Source of the DNA: Neorhizobium galegae
Lineage (GTDB): Bacteria; Pseudomonadota; Alphaproteobacteria; Rhizobiales; Rhizobiaceae
NCBI RefSeq assembly: GCF_017877055.1
Contig: NZ_JAGIPG010000001.1
Span: 1,612,001 to 1,676,000, forward strand
Reading direction: 5' to 3'
DNA: 64,000 nt
The translations under genes and the position numbers were made by a program. How positions within the stretch are numbered: the first letter of the stretch is position 1; the number at the start of each line of letters is the position of its first letter. Under the pieces are notes generated by a model, which was given only the letters and a program-made list of their open reading frames with translations, was not told where the DNA came from and searched no databases. Below, in pieces: positions 56,554 through 64,000 of this stretch.

Positions 56554-57252
56554 ATGACGAACGCTGACTATATCGCGCTTGCCCTCTTTGCCGTCCTTTG
56601 GTCCCTCTACTCCTGGGTGACCGCCGGCTCCGGCTCGCGGCTCTTTCCGCGAGCCAGCCTCAACCGGGCGATGGCCGAACGGCGGAAGGAATGGATCTAC
56701 AATTCGCTCCGTCGCGACCTGAAGATGATCGACACTCAGATTTTGGCGGGCCTGCAGAACGGCACCGCTTTCTTCGCCTCCACGTCGATCTTCGCGATCG
56801 GCGGCTGTTTCGCGCTGCTGGGTGCCACCGAACAGGTGGAGGCGGTCTTCCGCGACCTGCCCTTCGTCGCCTACGGCGGCCGCACCGCCTTCGAACTCAA
56901 GGTCGCCGGTCTCACCTTCCTGTTCGGATATTCCTTCTTCAAGTTCGGCTGGTCCTACCGGCTGTTCAACTACTGCACCATCCTCTTCGGCGCCCTGCCG
57001 ATGATGCACGACACCCATGCCGACCGGGCGGCGGCGGAGCGGGCGGCCGATCAGGTGGTGCGGATGAACACGATCGCGGCCGGCCATTTCAATTCGGGCC
57101 TGCGGGCGCTGTTTTTGTCGGTCGGCTATCTCGGTTGGTTCATCGGGCCCTATATGTTCATCGCCATGACCGTTGTCGTGGTCGTGGTCCTCACCCGCCG
57201 CCAGTATTTCTCCGAGGCGCGGCTGGCGATCATGGACCGCGGGACGCCCTGA
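56554..57252 (+). CDS. DUF599 family membrane protein
   Basis: A 232-residue protein with four predicted membrane helices and DUF599 blocks LALFAVLWSLYSWVT, NRAMAERRKEWIYNSLRRDLKMIDTQILAGLQNGTAFFASTSIFAIGG and FKFGWSYRLFNYCTILFGALP. The function of DUF599 is unknown. The ATG at 56554 fits the family. It is followed by the DUF1624 gene after 23 bases. Confidence 0.87.
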   Translation: MTNADYIALALFAVLWSLYSWVTAGSGSRLFPRASLNRAMAERRKEWIYNSLRRDLKMIDTQILAGLQNGTAFFASTSIFAIGGCFALLGATEQVEAVFRDLPFVAYGGRTAFELKVAGLTFLFGYSFFKFGWSYRLFNYCTILFGALPMMHDTHADRAAAERAADQVVRMNTIAAGHFNSGLRALFLSVGYLGWFIGPYMFIAMTVVVVVVLTRRQYFSEARLAIMDRGTP

Positions 57253-57275
57253 AATTGGATCCGGAAAGACACGCA

Positions 57276-58262
57276 GTGACTGTTGCCGAAGCCCAGACCC
57301 CCGCCCCGCGCATGCCCCGCGTCACGCTGATCGACACGCTGCGCGGCGTCGCTTTGATCGCCATGGCGACCTACCATTTCACCTGGGATCTCGAATTTTT
57401 CGGTTATGTCGATCCCGGCACGGCCACCCAGGGCTTTTTCAAGGCCTATGCCCGCGCCATCGCCAGTTCCTTCCTGTTCCTGGCCGGCGTCAGCCTCGTC
57501 CTCGCGCATTTCCCGAAGATCCGCTGGCAATCCTTCTGGAAGCGTTTTGGCATGGTCGCAGGTGCCGCGGCCGCGATCAGCATCGCGACCCTGATCGCCT
57601 TTCCGAGCGAGTGGATCTATTTCGGCATCCTGCACAATATCGCGCTGTCGAGCCTGATCGGCCTCGCCTTCCTGCGGTTATCCCCATTGCTCACCGGAGC
57701 TGTCGTGCTTCTGGTCGTCGTCGCAATGATCGTCGACTACAGCCTTTTTCCCGGCGTCCTGGATTCGGCCCTGTTCAACGCCCGGTACCTGAGCTGGCTT
57801 GGCCTTGCTGAAATTCCGCCGCGCTCGAACGATTATGTGCCGCTGTTTCCCTGGATCGCCGCCCTGCTGGCCGGGGTGACGGTCGGACGCATCGCGCTAT
57901 CGAGGAAATGGTTGCCGAGGCTCGCGGCAGTCCAGACGGAGCCGAACCTGCTCTCCAGGGCCGGCCGCCACAGCCTGATCATCTATCTCGTCCACCAGCC
58001 GGTGCTGATCGCGCTCGTCTACCTCTTTTCGCTGGTGCATCCAGCTCCGCCGCCGGACCCGCGGATCGGCTATGTCAGAAGCTGCGAGGCCGGCTGCACC
58101 GGCCAAGGCAACGACGCCGGCCTCTGCCAGAAATTCTGCGGCTGCACCGCCGACAAGCTGATCGCCCAATCCCTGATGACGCCGCTGCAATCCGGCGCCA
58201 TCGCTCCGCAGGACGACCGGGTGCAGTCGCTCGCCGAACAATGCTCGATCGAGGCGCAATAG
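57276..58262 (+). CDS. DUF1624/heparan-alpha-glucosaminide acetyltransferase-like membrane protein with Cys-rich tail
   Basis: A 328-residue membrane protein of about eight helices. It starts RVTLIDTLRGVALIAMATYHFTWDLEFFGYVDPG, the R-x-x-x-x-D-x-x-R-G block and H of the acyltransferase-like family, and has SLIIYLVHQPVLIALVY near the end. The C-terminal 60 residues are soluble and Cys-rich (C-x3-C, C-x3-C-x-C and a last Cys), which could bind a metal or form disulfides. GTG at 57276 with GGAAAG upstream gives the family N-terminus. It is convergent with the MerR gene. Confidence 0.85.
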   Translation: MTVAEAQTPAPRMPRVTLIDTLRGVALIAMATYHFTWDLEFFGYVDPGTATQGFFKAYARAIASSFLFLAGVSLVLAHFPKIRWQSFWKRFGMVAGAAAAISIATLIAFPSEWIYFGILHNIALSSLIGLAFLRLSPLLTGAVVLLVVVAMIVDYSLFPGVLDSALFNARYLSWLGLAEIPPRSNDYVPLFPWIAALLAGVTVGRIALSRKWLPRLAAVQTEPNLLSRAGRHSLIIYLVHQPVLIALVYLFSLVHPAPPPDPRIGYVRSCEAGCTGQGNDAGLCQKFCGCTADKLIAQSLMTPLQSGAIAPQDDRVQSLAEQCSIEAQ

Positions 58263-58278
58263 CCGGGTTTGTGGGAGA

Positions 58279-58671
58279 TCAGGTGCCGACGCCGATTTCG
58301 GCAAGCCGGGTCAGGCAGGCTTCCTCGACATTGTCGAGTTCGCTCAGCGTGTCATCGATATCCTTGCGCTTCTGGCGCAGGTCGTTGCGCTTCTCGTCCA
58401 AGCGCGTCATCAGGAGCTTGAGCTGCCCCAGCTCTCCCGGCGGTTCCTTGTAGACCTGGATGATTTCGCGGATCTCGGCGATCGTGAAGCCGATCCGGCG
58501 GCCGCGCAGGATTTCCTGGATCAGCCGGCGATCCGTCGCCCGGAAAAGCCGCGTGCGACCCCGGCGTTCGGGGTGGATCAGCCCCTCGTCCTCATAGAAG
58601 CGCAGCGTGCGGGTCGAGACCCCGAATTCACGCGTCAGCTCCGTAATGCTATAATATTTGTTCACGATCAT
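58279..58671 (-). CDS. MerR family transcriptional regulator
   Basis: A 130-residue regulator. The N-terminal winged helix is YYSITELTREFGVSTRTLRFYEDEGLI, followed by RRGRTRLFRATDRRLIQEILRGRRIGFTIAEIREII and a C-terminal coiled coil. No metal-binding Cys are present, so a redox or organic signal is more likely. Relatives of this type (LiuR-like) control branched-chain amino acid degradation in other Alphaproteobacteria. That link is inference. It is next to mgtE on the same strand. Confidence 0.87.
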   Translation of the reverse strand: MIVNKYYSITELTREFGVSTRTLRFYEDEGLIHPERRGRTRLFRATDRRLIQEILRGRRIGFTIAEIREIIQVYKEPPGELGQLKLLMTRLDEKRNDLRQKRKDIDDTLSELDNVEEACLTRLAEIGVGT

Positions 58672-58728
58672 GTCCTGCTACTCGTCAGCCAAACTAATTG
58701 ACTTTTACGTAACAGTCAATTTTGGCGC

Positions 58729-60147
58729 TCAGCGGAGCATGAACCACCAGGTCGCGAGGCCAAGAAACGAGAAGAAACCCGTCGTATCGGTAATCGCGGT
58801 CACGAACACGGCGGATGATACCGCTGGATCCGCCCCGGCACGGTCGAGAAGCAGCGGGATCATGATGCCGGCCATGGCAGCCGCAAACATGTTGATCAGC
58901 ATGGCGGTGGCGATCAGCCCGCCGATATGGACGTCGTGGAACCACAGGCCCGCCACCATGCCGACGAGACAGCCGATCACCACGCCGTTGATCAGGCCCA
59001 CCCCCGCCTCGCGTCGCGCGACGCGCCAGGCATTGTGGATGTCGAGATTGCGGGTCGCGAGCGCCCGCACCGTCACGGTCATGGTCTGCGAGCCGGCATT
59101 GCCGCCCATGCCGGCGACGATCGGCATCAGGATGGCGAGCGCCACCACCTGTTCGATCGTCGCCTCGAACAGCGAGATCACCGAGGCGGAAATGAAGGCG
59201 GTGAACAGATTGACCAGCAGCCACGGCACCCGCGACCGCGAGGTTTCGCGGACCGAGTCGGACAGTTCTTCGTCGCCGACGCCCGAGAGGCGCATGATGT
59301 CCTCTTCCGCCTCTTCCTGGATGACGTCGACCACGTCGTCGATGGTAAGCACGCCGACCAGCCGGCCGTTCTCGTCGACGACGGCGGCCGAGAGCAGGTC
59401 GTATTGCTCGAAGAGCCGGGCTGCCTCTTCCTGGTCCATGTCGGCCGGAATCGGGTAATTCGTCTCCCGCATGATCGTCTCGATCTTCACCTGCCGCTTG
59501 GCGCGCAGGATGCGGTCGAGGTCGAGCACGCCGAGCAGCTTGAAGGTCGGGTCGATGACGAAGATCTGGGTAAAGCTCTCCGGCAGGTCCTCCTCGTCAC
59601 GCATGTAGTCGATCGTCTGGCCGACGGTCCAGAACGGCGGCACCGCGACGAATTCCGTCTGCATGCGGCGGCCGGCCGACTGTTCGGGATAGTCGAGCGC
59701 GCGGCGCAGCCTCACCCGCTCGGTGAACGGCAGCTGCGCGAGAATTTCTTCCCGGTCCTCGTGGTCGAGGTCTTCCAGAATGTAGACCGCGTCGTCCGAA
59801 TCGAGTTCGCCGATCGCCGCCGCGATCTGCGCGTTCGACATCTGGTCGACGATCTCCATGCGGATCTTTTCGTCGACTTCGGTCAGCGCGGTCAGGTCGA
59901 AATCGTCGCCGAGCAACCGCACAAGCGCGTGGCGCTGGTCGGGCAGGATGGCTTCGAGCAGGTCGCCGAGTTCGGATTCGTGCAGGCGCGCCACATGGCT
60001 GCGCAGGAAAAGCGTGTCGCGATCGGCGATCGCCGCCCCGACCATGGCCAGGAAATCGGCACGGATCGAGCCGTCCTCGGAATAGATGTCGTCACCGGCA
60101 TCGTCGGTCTTTGTGCGCAGGCGGTGGTCCTCGCCGATATCGCTCAT
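58729..60147 (-). CDS. mgtE: Magnesium transporter MgtE
   Basis: A 472-residue Mg2+ channel. It has an N-terminal domain (LLEAILPDQRHALVRLLGDDFDLTALTEVDEKIR), a CBS pair (about 140-260, FVIDPTFKLLGVLDLDRIL and AVVDENGRLVGVLTIDDVVDVI) and five C-terminal membrane helices with VRALATRNLDIHNAWRVARREAGVGLINGVVIG. MgtE opens when cytosolic Mg2+ is low. The 472-residue length and domain order are standard. I see no M-box leader. Confidence 0.95.
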   Translation of the reverse strand: MSDIGEDHRLRTKTDDAGDDIYSEDGSIRADFLAMVGAAIADRDTLFLRSHVARLHESELGDLLEAILPDQRHALVRLLGDDFDLTALTEVDEKIRMEIVDQMSNAQIAAAIGELDSDDAVYILEDLDHEDREEILAQLPFTERVRLRRALDYPEQSAGRRMQTEFVAVPPFWTVGQTIDYMRDEEDLPESFTQIFVIDPTFKLLGVLDLDRILRAKRQVKIETIMRETNYPIPADMDQEEAARLFEQYDLLSAAVVDENGRLVGVLTIDDVVDVIQEEAEEDIMRLSGVGDEELSDSVRETSRSRVPWLLVNLFTAFISASVISLFEATIEQVVALAILMPIVAGMGGNAGSQTMTVTVRALATRNLDIHNAWRVARREAGVGLINGVVIGCLVGMVAGLWFHDVHIGGLIATAMLINMFAAAMAGIMIPLLLDRAGADPAVSSAVFVTAITDTTGFFSFLGLATWWFMLR

Positions 60148-60342
60148 CTGCCGCCCTCGCTGCTGGTATTTGACAAAAGGAGAATGGCGGCAAAAAACAT
60201 ATTGTCAACAACCGGATAGCCGCATCCGGCTCTATTGTTCATGCCACCGGTTTTCCTGCTAGAACAATTGCCGTTCCGGGTCCAGAGCGCATGGCGAAAC
60301 GATGCGGAAAAAGCCCGAAGAGCAGCGAGAGGAGTTCGAAAA

Positions 60343-60834
60343 GTGGCCATCCGAACCATCCTGAAATATCCCGATCCAGGTCTGTCCAAACCCTGCGAAC
60401 CGGTCACCATCTTCGATGCGAGCCTGACTGCCCTCGCCCACGACCTTCTCGATACGACGCGGGCGGCACCCGGCGTCGGCATCACCGCCGCGCATGTCGG
60501 CGTCTTCATACGGCTCGTGGTGCTGGAACTATCGAGGGAGAGTGGCCCGCGCTTCTACGCCAACCCGGAAATCCTGGCCTCCTCGGAGGAGTTGATGCGT
60601 CATATCGAGGGCAGCGTCTCCCTGCCCGGCGCCAATGACGAGGTAGAACGCCCGAAACGGATCAGGTTCCGCTACCAAGATCTCACCGGTGTCGTCCAGG
60701 AAGAGGATGCTGAAGGCTTTTATTCCATCTGCATGCAGCATGAGATCGACCAGCTCGACGGCATCTTCTGGCTGAAACGGCTGTCCCGCCTGAAGCGCGA
60801 CCGGCTGCTGCGCAAATGGGACAAGGGAAAATAA
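60343..60834 (+). CDS. Peptide deformylase-like protein lacking metal ligands
   Basis: A 163-residue protein of the peptide deformylase fold. The three family motifs are present but altered. G-x-G-L-A-A-x-Q appears as GVGITAAH (44-51). E-G-C-L-S appears as EGSVS (89-93), so the metal-binding Cys is Ser91. H-E-x-D-H appears as HEIDQ (133-137), so the second metal His is Gln137. Active enzymes need both ligands for Fe/Ni/Zn, so this is probably a pseudoenzyme. The GTG at 60343, behind GAGAGGAG, fits. It sits near mgtE (divergent) and BON-domain genes, not with fmt. Confidence 0.85.
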   Translation: MAIRTILKYPDPGLSKPCEPVTIFDASLTALAHDLLDTTRAAPGVGITAAHVGVFIRLVVLELSRESGPRFYANPEILASSEELMRHIEGSVSLPGANDEVERPKRIRFRYQDLTGVVQEEDAEGFYSICMQHEIDQLDGIFWLKRLSRLKRDRLLRKWDKGK

Positions 60835-60843
60835 GAGTGCGGC

Positions 60844-60868
60844 CGAACCAAATTCGTGTTCGCCCGTT
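60844..60868 (+). promoter_or_regulatory. EcfG-like promoter before the first BON gene (one mismatch)
   Basis: CGAAC (60844-60848), 16 bases, CGTT (60865-60868) match GGAAC-N16-CGTT except for the first base. It lies 34 bases before the BON gene ATG, the expected position. Confidence 0.4.
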
Positions 60869-60901
60869 GTCAGGTCGCAAGTCCAGCGAGGATCTACAAC
60901 C

Positions 60902-61156
60902 ATGACGACAGCAGACAAGACCCCAACTGAACTCGAGCGAAAAGTATCCGAGCGTCTGGCTGCACTGCCGGACGTCGATTCGTCGATGATCGAACCGCAT
61001 GCCGAGGGAACCAAGGTCATCCTCGAGGGTTCTGTCGATACCGTGTTCTCGGCCCGCAAGGCGGTGTTGAGCGCGGAGACCGTGGATGGTGTACATGATG
61101 TCGAAAGCCACCTGACCCTGACGGGTCATGGGAATGGCGCATCCGCGAGCCACTGA
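60902..61156 (+). CDS. BON-domain protein, 84 residues
   Basis: A single BON domain without signal peptide. The domain shows ELERKVSERLAALPDVDSSMIEPHAEGTKVILEGSVDTVFSARKAVLSAETVDGVHDVESHLTL, with the family features: a strand-G-x-V turn and a V-x-x-L ending. BON domains are linked to membranes and osmotic protection (OsmY and others), though this one is probably cytoplasmic. It is followed by a longer BON gene (70-base gap). Confidence 0.85.
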   Translation: MTTADKTPTELERKVSERLAALPDVDSSMIEPHAEGTKVILEGSVDTVFSARKAVLSAETVDGVHDVESHLTLTGHGNGASASH

Positions 61157-61226
61157 GGCGAAAATACCCGGCGCATCGGCCTTTCAGGAGGGGTGCGCTG
61201 GGTCCGTAGGGGAATGATAGGAGACC

Positions 61227-61721
61227 GTGGTGCCGGGCAAGAAGAAAGCTGACGATATTTCCCGCGAGGAAGATTTCCGCGATTATGATGACCGGAATAT
61301 CGACGAAGGCTGGCCCTACGACGATGCGGCCGGTGCCCGTCCCGTCGATAACGCCGCTTACGGCGATCCCAAGGCCAATTTCGATACGGAACGCAATCGG
61401 GGCTATCAGGTGGACAGCGTCGAGCGTGACGGATCGGAAGAGCGGCTGGTCGACAGCGTTCGTCCCGGAACGAAGGGTATCGAGGAGGCCGACGACCTCG
61501 AAGAGCGGATCACCGACGCGATCGAGGATTTGGATGTGATCGACATGGCGTCGATCGACGTGCATGTCGAGGACGGAACCGTCACGCTCGAAGGCGCGGT
61601 CGATGATGCGACAACGGCACGCAGGATCGTCCGCCGGATCCAACGGGTCGCCGGCGTCCGCGAACTGGTCAACAACCTTCGGCTCGAGGGCGTCGACAGC
61701 CACATACCCGACGACGATTGA
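61227..61721 (+). CDS. BON-domain protein, 164 residues
   Basis: The first 90 residues are acidic and disordered (many Asp/Glu, REEDFRDYDDRNIDEGWPYD). The last about 70 hold one BON domain (ITDAIEDLDVIDMASIDVHVEDGTVTLEGAVDDATTARRIVRRIQRVAGVRELVNNLRLEG). There is no signal peptide. It begins at GTG after AGGAGACC, and a second GTG follows directly. Two BON genes in tandem suggest a stress-related unit, with the EcfG-like promoter ahead of the first. Confidence 0.85.
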   Translation: MVPGKKKADDISREEDFRDYDDRNIDEGWPYDDAAGARPVDNAAYGDPKANFDTERNRGYQVDSVERDGSEERLVDSVRPGTKGIEEADDLEERITDAIEDLDVIDMASIDVHVEDGTVTLEGAVDDATTARRIVRRIQRVAGVRELVNNLRLEGVDSHIPDDD

Positions 61722-61734
61722 GGCTGGACGGCGA

Positions 61735-62157
61735 CTAGGCGTTCGTCAGCACGATATCCGGTGAGTTTTTCAGCGTATTGCTGACGGTGCAGATGTCCTC
61801 GGCCATATGGGCGATCTGACTTTTCTGTTCGTCGTCGAAGTCCCCTTCGACACGGAAATCCACGATAAATTTGGTGATCCGGGACGGTCCTTCATGGGCT
61901 TTTTCGCCGGTCACATGCACCCTCACCTCGCTCAGCCTGTCGAGAATGCCGAGCTTGCTCGCCGCGATCCGGCCGCTGAGCACGAGGCAGGCGGCAAGCG
62001 ATGAAAACATCAGGTCGAGCGGATTGAACCCCGGCTCGGAAGCGCCCGTCACCACCTCAACCCGACCACCCGTCTCGCTTGTCACCTGCGGGTGACCGAG
62101 GCGTCCGAGGACGGCGGTCGCGCCGACCGGCCGTGTCTTTACTTTCAGTTCGACCAT
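61735..62157 (-). CDS. OsmC family protein
   Basis: A 140-residue OsmC/Ohr-fold protein. The C-terminal Cys is in CTVSNTLKNSP (helix of the second peroxidatic Cys). The expected first Cys region reads FSSLAACLVLSGRIAASKLG, with the Cys in the family position. OsmC proteins reduce organic hydroperoxides using lipoyl or thiol donors. It is convergent with the BON gene (13 bases). The ATG at 62157 fits the family. An ATG 30 bases upstream is possible. Confidence 0.87.
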   Translation of the reverse strand: MVELKVKTRPVGATAVLGRLGHPQVTSETGGRVEVVTGASEPGFNPLDLMFSSLAACLVLSGRIAASKLGILDRLSEVRVHVTGEKAHEGPSRITKFIVDFRVEGDFDDEQKSQIAHMAEDICTVSNTLKNSPDIVLTNA

Positions 62158-62192
62158 GGGCTTGTCCTTACCTTGCAGCATATGCACCGGGA

Positions 62193-63116
62193 TCAGTCCA
62201 TCAGATAGGCCTGCAATTTCAAGGTCGCATTCGGACTTTTGTCGCTATAGCCGATGACATCGCAATTCGTCTTGCTGCGCAACGGCGCCTTGCCATGCAG
62301 GAAATAGGTGGATGTTTGGGCCTGGTAATAGCCGATCACGAAATAGGGTGCCGGTTCGCAGCCCTTCTTGAACGTGTAGGCGACGCCGATCGCTTCGCCC
62401 ATATGCTCGATCCTGCCTTGGAACAGCAGCGTGTTCGGCGGGATCGTACCGGCGATCGATGGTTTCGGATCATGATAGGTGATGAGCCCATACTTGTAGC
62501 TCACATGCATGAAGGAGTCGTTGTGGATGAACGGCTCGATATTCAGGCTGTTGTTGAGCGGGTGGTCCGTGTCTTTGGCAGAGGCGAGCGCGAAATCCCG
62601 CCTCTTGCCATATGGGTTGAATTCCGTGTCCAGCGTGGGAAAGCCCTGCGGGCAAAGCGTCGTCCAGAGGTGCGCAAGGGTAAGCCCGCCTGCCGCATTG
62701 TTGGGCTCGACGATCGAGCCGGTTTCGTCCTTGAAACGGAACCGTCCGGGCGCTCGAATATCGTCATGTTTCTCCCAGACCCCGGCAAAGGTAAATTTTC
62801 GCCCGCGAGGGTCGGTGAGTGAGCCGGCATCGCAGTCGGCGCCTATCTCCGCCTTGGTATTGTCACCGTCCAGGCTGGTCTTGATGCAGTCGTTGATCAC
62901 CGCCTTGCCGCGCCCTAGAAACCAGTTTGAGCAATAGTCGCTGGCGTCCTTGGGCGTCATCTCGGCGAGGATATGGGCATTGGCCGTACCGATCCCCTCC
63001 GCCGCTTTCACGGAAAGCTCCGGCGAATGAGTCTCTATGGAGATCGTCTCGGCGGAAACGGCGACCGTAGTTGCCAGAAGGCAGGCAAATGCCTTTGGAA
63101 AAATGAGATTGTTCAT
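62193..63116 (-). CDS. Exported hypothetical protein, 307 residues
   Basis: A signal peptide (about 1-22, ending AVSAE) is followed by a mature part with seven Cys and beta-rich, aromatic segments (TFAGVWEKHDDIRAPGRFRF, SFMHVSYKYGLITYHDPKP). I recognise no domain. GGGGAAAG is eight bases before the ATG. It lies 35 bases upstream of OsmC on the same strand. A periplasmic or secreted binding or enzyme function is possible. Confidence 0.65.
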   Translation of the reverse strand: MNNLIFPKAFACLLATTVAVSAETISIETHSPELSVKAAEGIGTANAHILAEMTPKDASDYCSNWFLGRGKAVINDCIKTSLDGDNTKAEIGADCDAGSLTDPRGRKFTFAGVWEKHDDIRAPGRFRFKDETGSIVEPNNAAGGLTLAHLWTTLCPQGFPTLDTEFNPYGKRRDFALASAKDTDHPLNNSLNIEPFIHNDSFMHVSYKYGLITYHDPKPSIAGTIPPNTLLFQGRIEHMGEAIGVAYTFKKGCEPAPYFVIGYYQAQTSTYFLHGKAPLRSKTNCDVIGYSDKSPNATLKLQAYLMD

Positions 63117-63225
63117 GTCTTTCCCCAGATGTCCCGATCGACGGGATTAAGGGAAAAATCTAAAAGGAACGGGAGCTTGGTCGCTAAATTTTTACCGGCC
63201 GGTTCTGTCCGTCGTGATCCGGGCA

Positions 63226-63250
63226 ACAAAAAACCCGCCGAAGCGGGTTT
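63226..63250 (-). terminator. Intrinsic terminator of tRNA-Leu
   Basis: Arms AAACCCGC (63231-63238) and GCGGGTTT (63243-63250) with tetraloop CGAA. On the minus strand the stem is followed by a run of six U (63233-63228). It ends 8 bases from the tRNA 3' end. Confidence 0.85.
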
Positions 63251-63257
63251 CTTATTT

Positions 63258-63342
63258 TGGTGCGGTCGAGAAGACTCGAACTTCCACGTCTTGCGACACA
63301 GCGACCTCAACGCTGCGCGTCTACCAATTCCGCCACGACCGC
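63258..63342 (-). tRNA. tRNA-Leu (anticodon GAG)
   Basis: An 85-base class II tRNA on the minus strand. Acceptor stem GCGGTCG pairs with CGACCGC, followed by discriminator A and an encoded CCA. The anticodon stem CAGCG/CGCTG encloses TTGAGGT, giving anticodon GAG, which reads CUC/CUU leucine codons. The long variable arm and GTTCGAGTC T-loop are present. Confidence 0.95.
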
Positions 63343-63518
63343 ATCGTGGTAGATGCCGACTTGCGCCGGCGGGGCTGCATGTAGCAAAAGCATTTGGGGT
63401 GCACAAGTGCGCCGTGACAGATTTTTGAAGGATAAAAATTCCAGGTCCGAATGCCTATATAAACCGGGCCGAAACCGGCCTCTTGCCGCCCCCTTTTGTT
63501 TTTGCCAGAAGATTTTCC

Positions 63519-64000
63519 ATGCTCACGCGCACCGATCTCGATCTCTCCATGCTGCCGCAGGCCGGTTCTCCGCCCGTGCGCTGGCGAATCTCCGATGGCC
63601 TGGTTCCCTATGAGGAGGCGGTGGCGGAAATGGAGCGCGAGGTGGCGGCGATCGCCGATGGCAGCGCCGACGAGCTCGTCTGGCTGCTCGAACACCCGCC
63701 GCTCTATACCGCCGGCACCAGCGCCGACACGGCCGACCTGATCGAGCCGGACCGGTTCCCGGTATTTTCTACAGGCCGTGGCGGCGAATACACCTATCAT
63801 GGCCCCGGCCAGCGGGTGGCCTACGTGATGCTCGACCTCAAACGCCGGCGCCAGGACGTGCGCGCCTATGTGGCGGCGCTCGAGGAACTGGTGATCCGCA
63901 CCCTCGGCATGATGAACGTGCGCGGCGAGCGGCGCGAGGACCGCGTCGGCGTCTGGGTGCGCCGGCCGGAAAAACCGCTGCTGCCGGATGGCTCGATGGC
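63519..64000 (+). CDS. lipB: Octanoyltransferase, N-terminal part (gene runs past the window)
   Basis: 160 residues are visible. LipB moves octanoyl from ACP to lipoyl domains. The start [16 protein letters not shown] leads to the family blocks [15 protein letters not shown] and [26 protein letters not shown], with the R-G-G-x-x-T-Y-H-G-P-G-Q substrate loop complete, and VGVWVRRP, where the catalytic Lys and Cys region would follow beyond 64000. The 3' end is missing because the window stops. Confidence 0.93.
   Translation, partial: MLTRTDLDLSMLPQAGSPPVRWRISDGLVPYEEAVAEMEREVAAIADGSADELVWLLEHPPLYTAGTSADTADLIEPDRFPVFSTGRGGEYTYHGPGQRVAYVMLDLKRRRQDVRAYVAALEELVIRTLGMMNVRGERREDRVGVWVRRPEKPLLPDGSM

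Overview
This 64-kb window reads as ordinary chromosome of an alphaproteobacterium of the Rhizobiales, most likely Rhizobiaceae (Rhizobium/Agrobacterium/Neorhizobium type). The evidence is the high GC content, the dense rhizobial gene blocks (tmk-holB-metG-tatD, ppiD-trpD-trpC-moaC-moeA, pyrG-secG-tpiA), an HWE-kinase bacteriophytochrome with a receiver domain, many alphaproteobacterial DUF families (DUF1489, DUF2336, DUF6894), a full CtrA box and promoters matching the rhizobial general-stress sigma factor EcfG/RpoE2. I see no CRISPR array, intact prophage, insertion sequence, biosynthetic cluster or recognisable defence system.

Layout. 1-3.7 kb: end of an MFS transporter, a J-domain protein, a GNAT enzyme, a decayed phage-integrase tail next to tRNA-Ser(UGA), a Crp/Fnr regulator and a DUF6894 protein. 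3.7-11.3 kb: a CtrA box followed by a probable operon for envelope and replication/translation functions (rlpA, a motif-degraded D,D-carboxypeptidase homologue, tmk, holB, metG, tatD, an MBL hydrolase). 11.4-14.1 kb: a stress-promoter small gene, an endonuclease III relative, DUF486 and DUF72 genes. 14.1-19.6 kb: ppiD, trpD, trpC, moaC, moeA. 19.6-24.8 kb: photolyase, a VOC protein, a divergent citrate-synthase pair and an SDR. 24.9-31.3 kb: pyrG, secG, tpiA, an exported hydrolase and parE. 31.3-43 kb: DoxX, bacteriophytochrome, AI-2E transporter, GNAT, a DUF2336 gene, a CitE-like pseudoenzyme, flavin reductase, nitroreductase, an exported triple-repeat protein and thrS. 43-49 kb: DUF1697, yidD, a NifU-like scaffold, folE with a candidate riboswitch leader, hisI, patatin, CBS and rhomboid genes. 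48.5-54.6 kb: PAS, PilZ, a candidate small RNA, a LapG-like protease, an unknown membrane protein, a SPOR-type D,D-carboxypeptidase and DUF1489. 54.6-64 kb: sdaA, a 33-residue membrane protein behind a perfect EcfG promoter, DUF599, DUF1624, MerR, mgtE, a peptide-deformylase pseudoenzyme, two BON proteins, OsmC, an exported unknown, tRNA-Leu(GAG) and the start of lipB.

The most interesting signals are small. They are three EcfG-type promoters (two perfect, one with a single mismatch) in front of little-studied genes, a compact three-hairpin RNA candidate after the PilZ gene, several enzyme homologues that have lost catalytic residues (the first carboxypeptidase, the deformylase, the CitE-like protein), and a homopolymer frameshift at the end of rlpA. 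All regulatory calls rest on pattern matching by eye and are inference.
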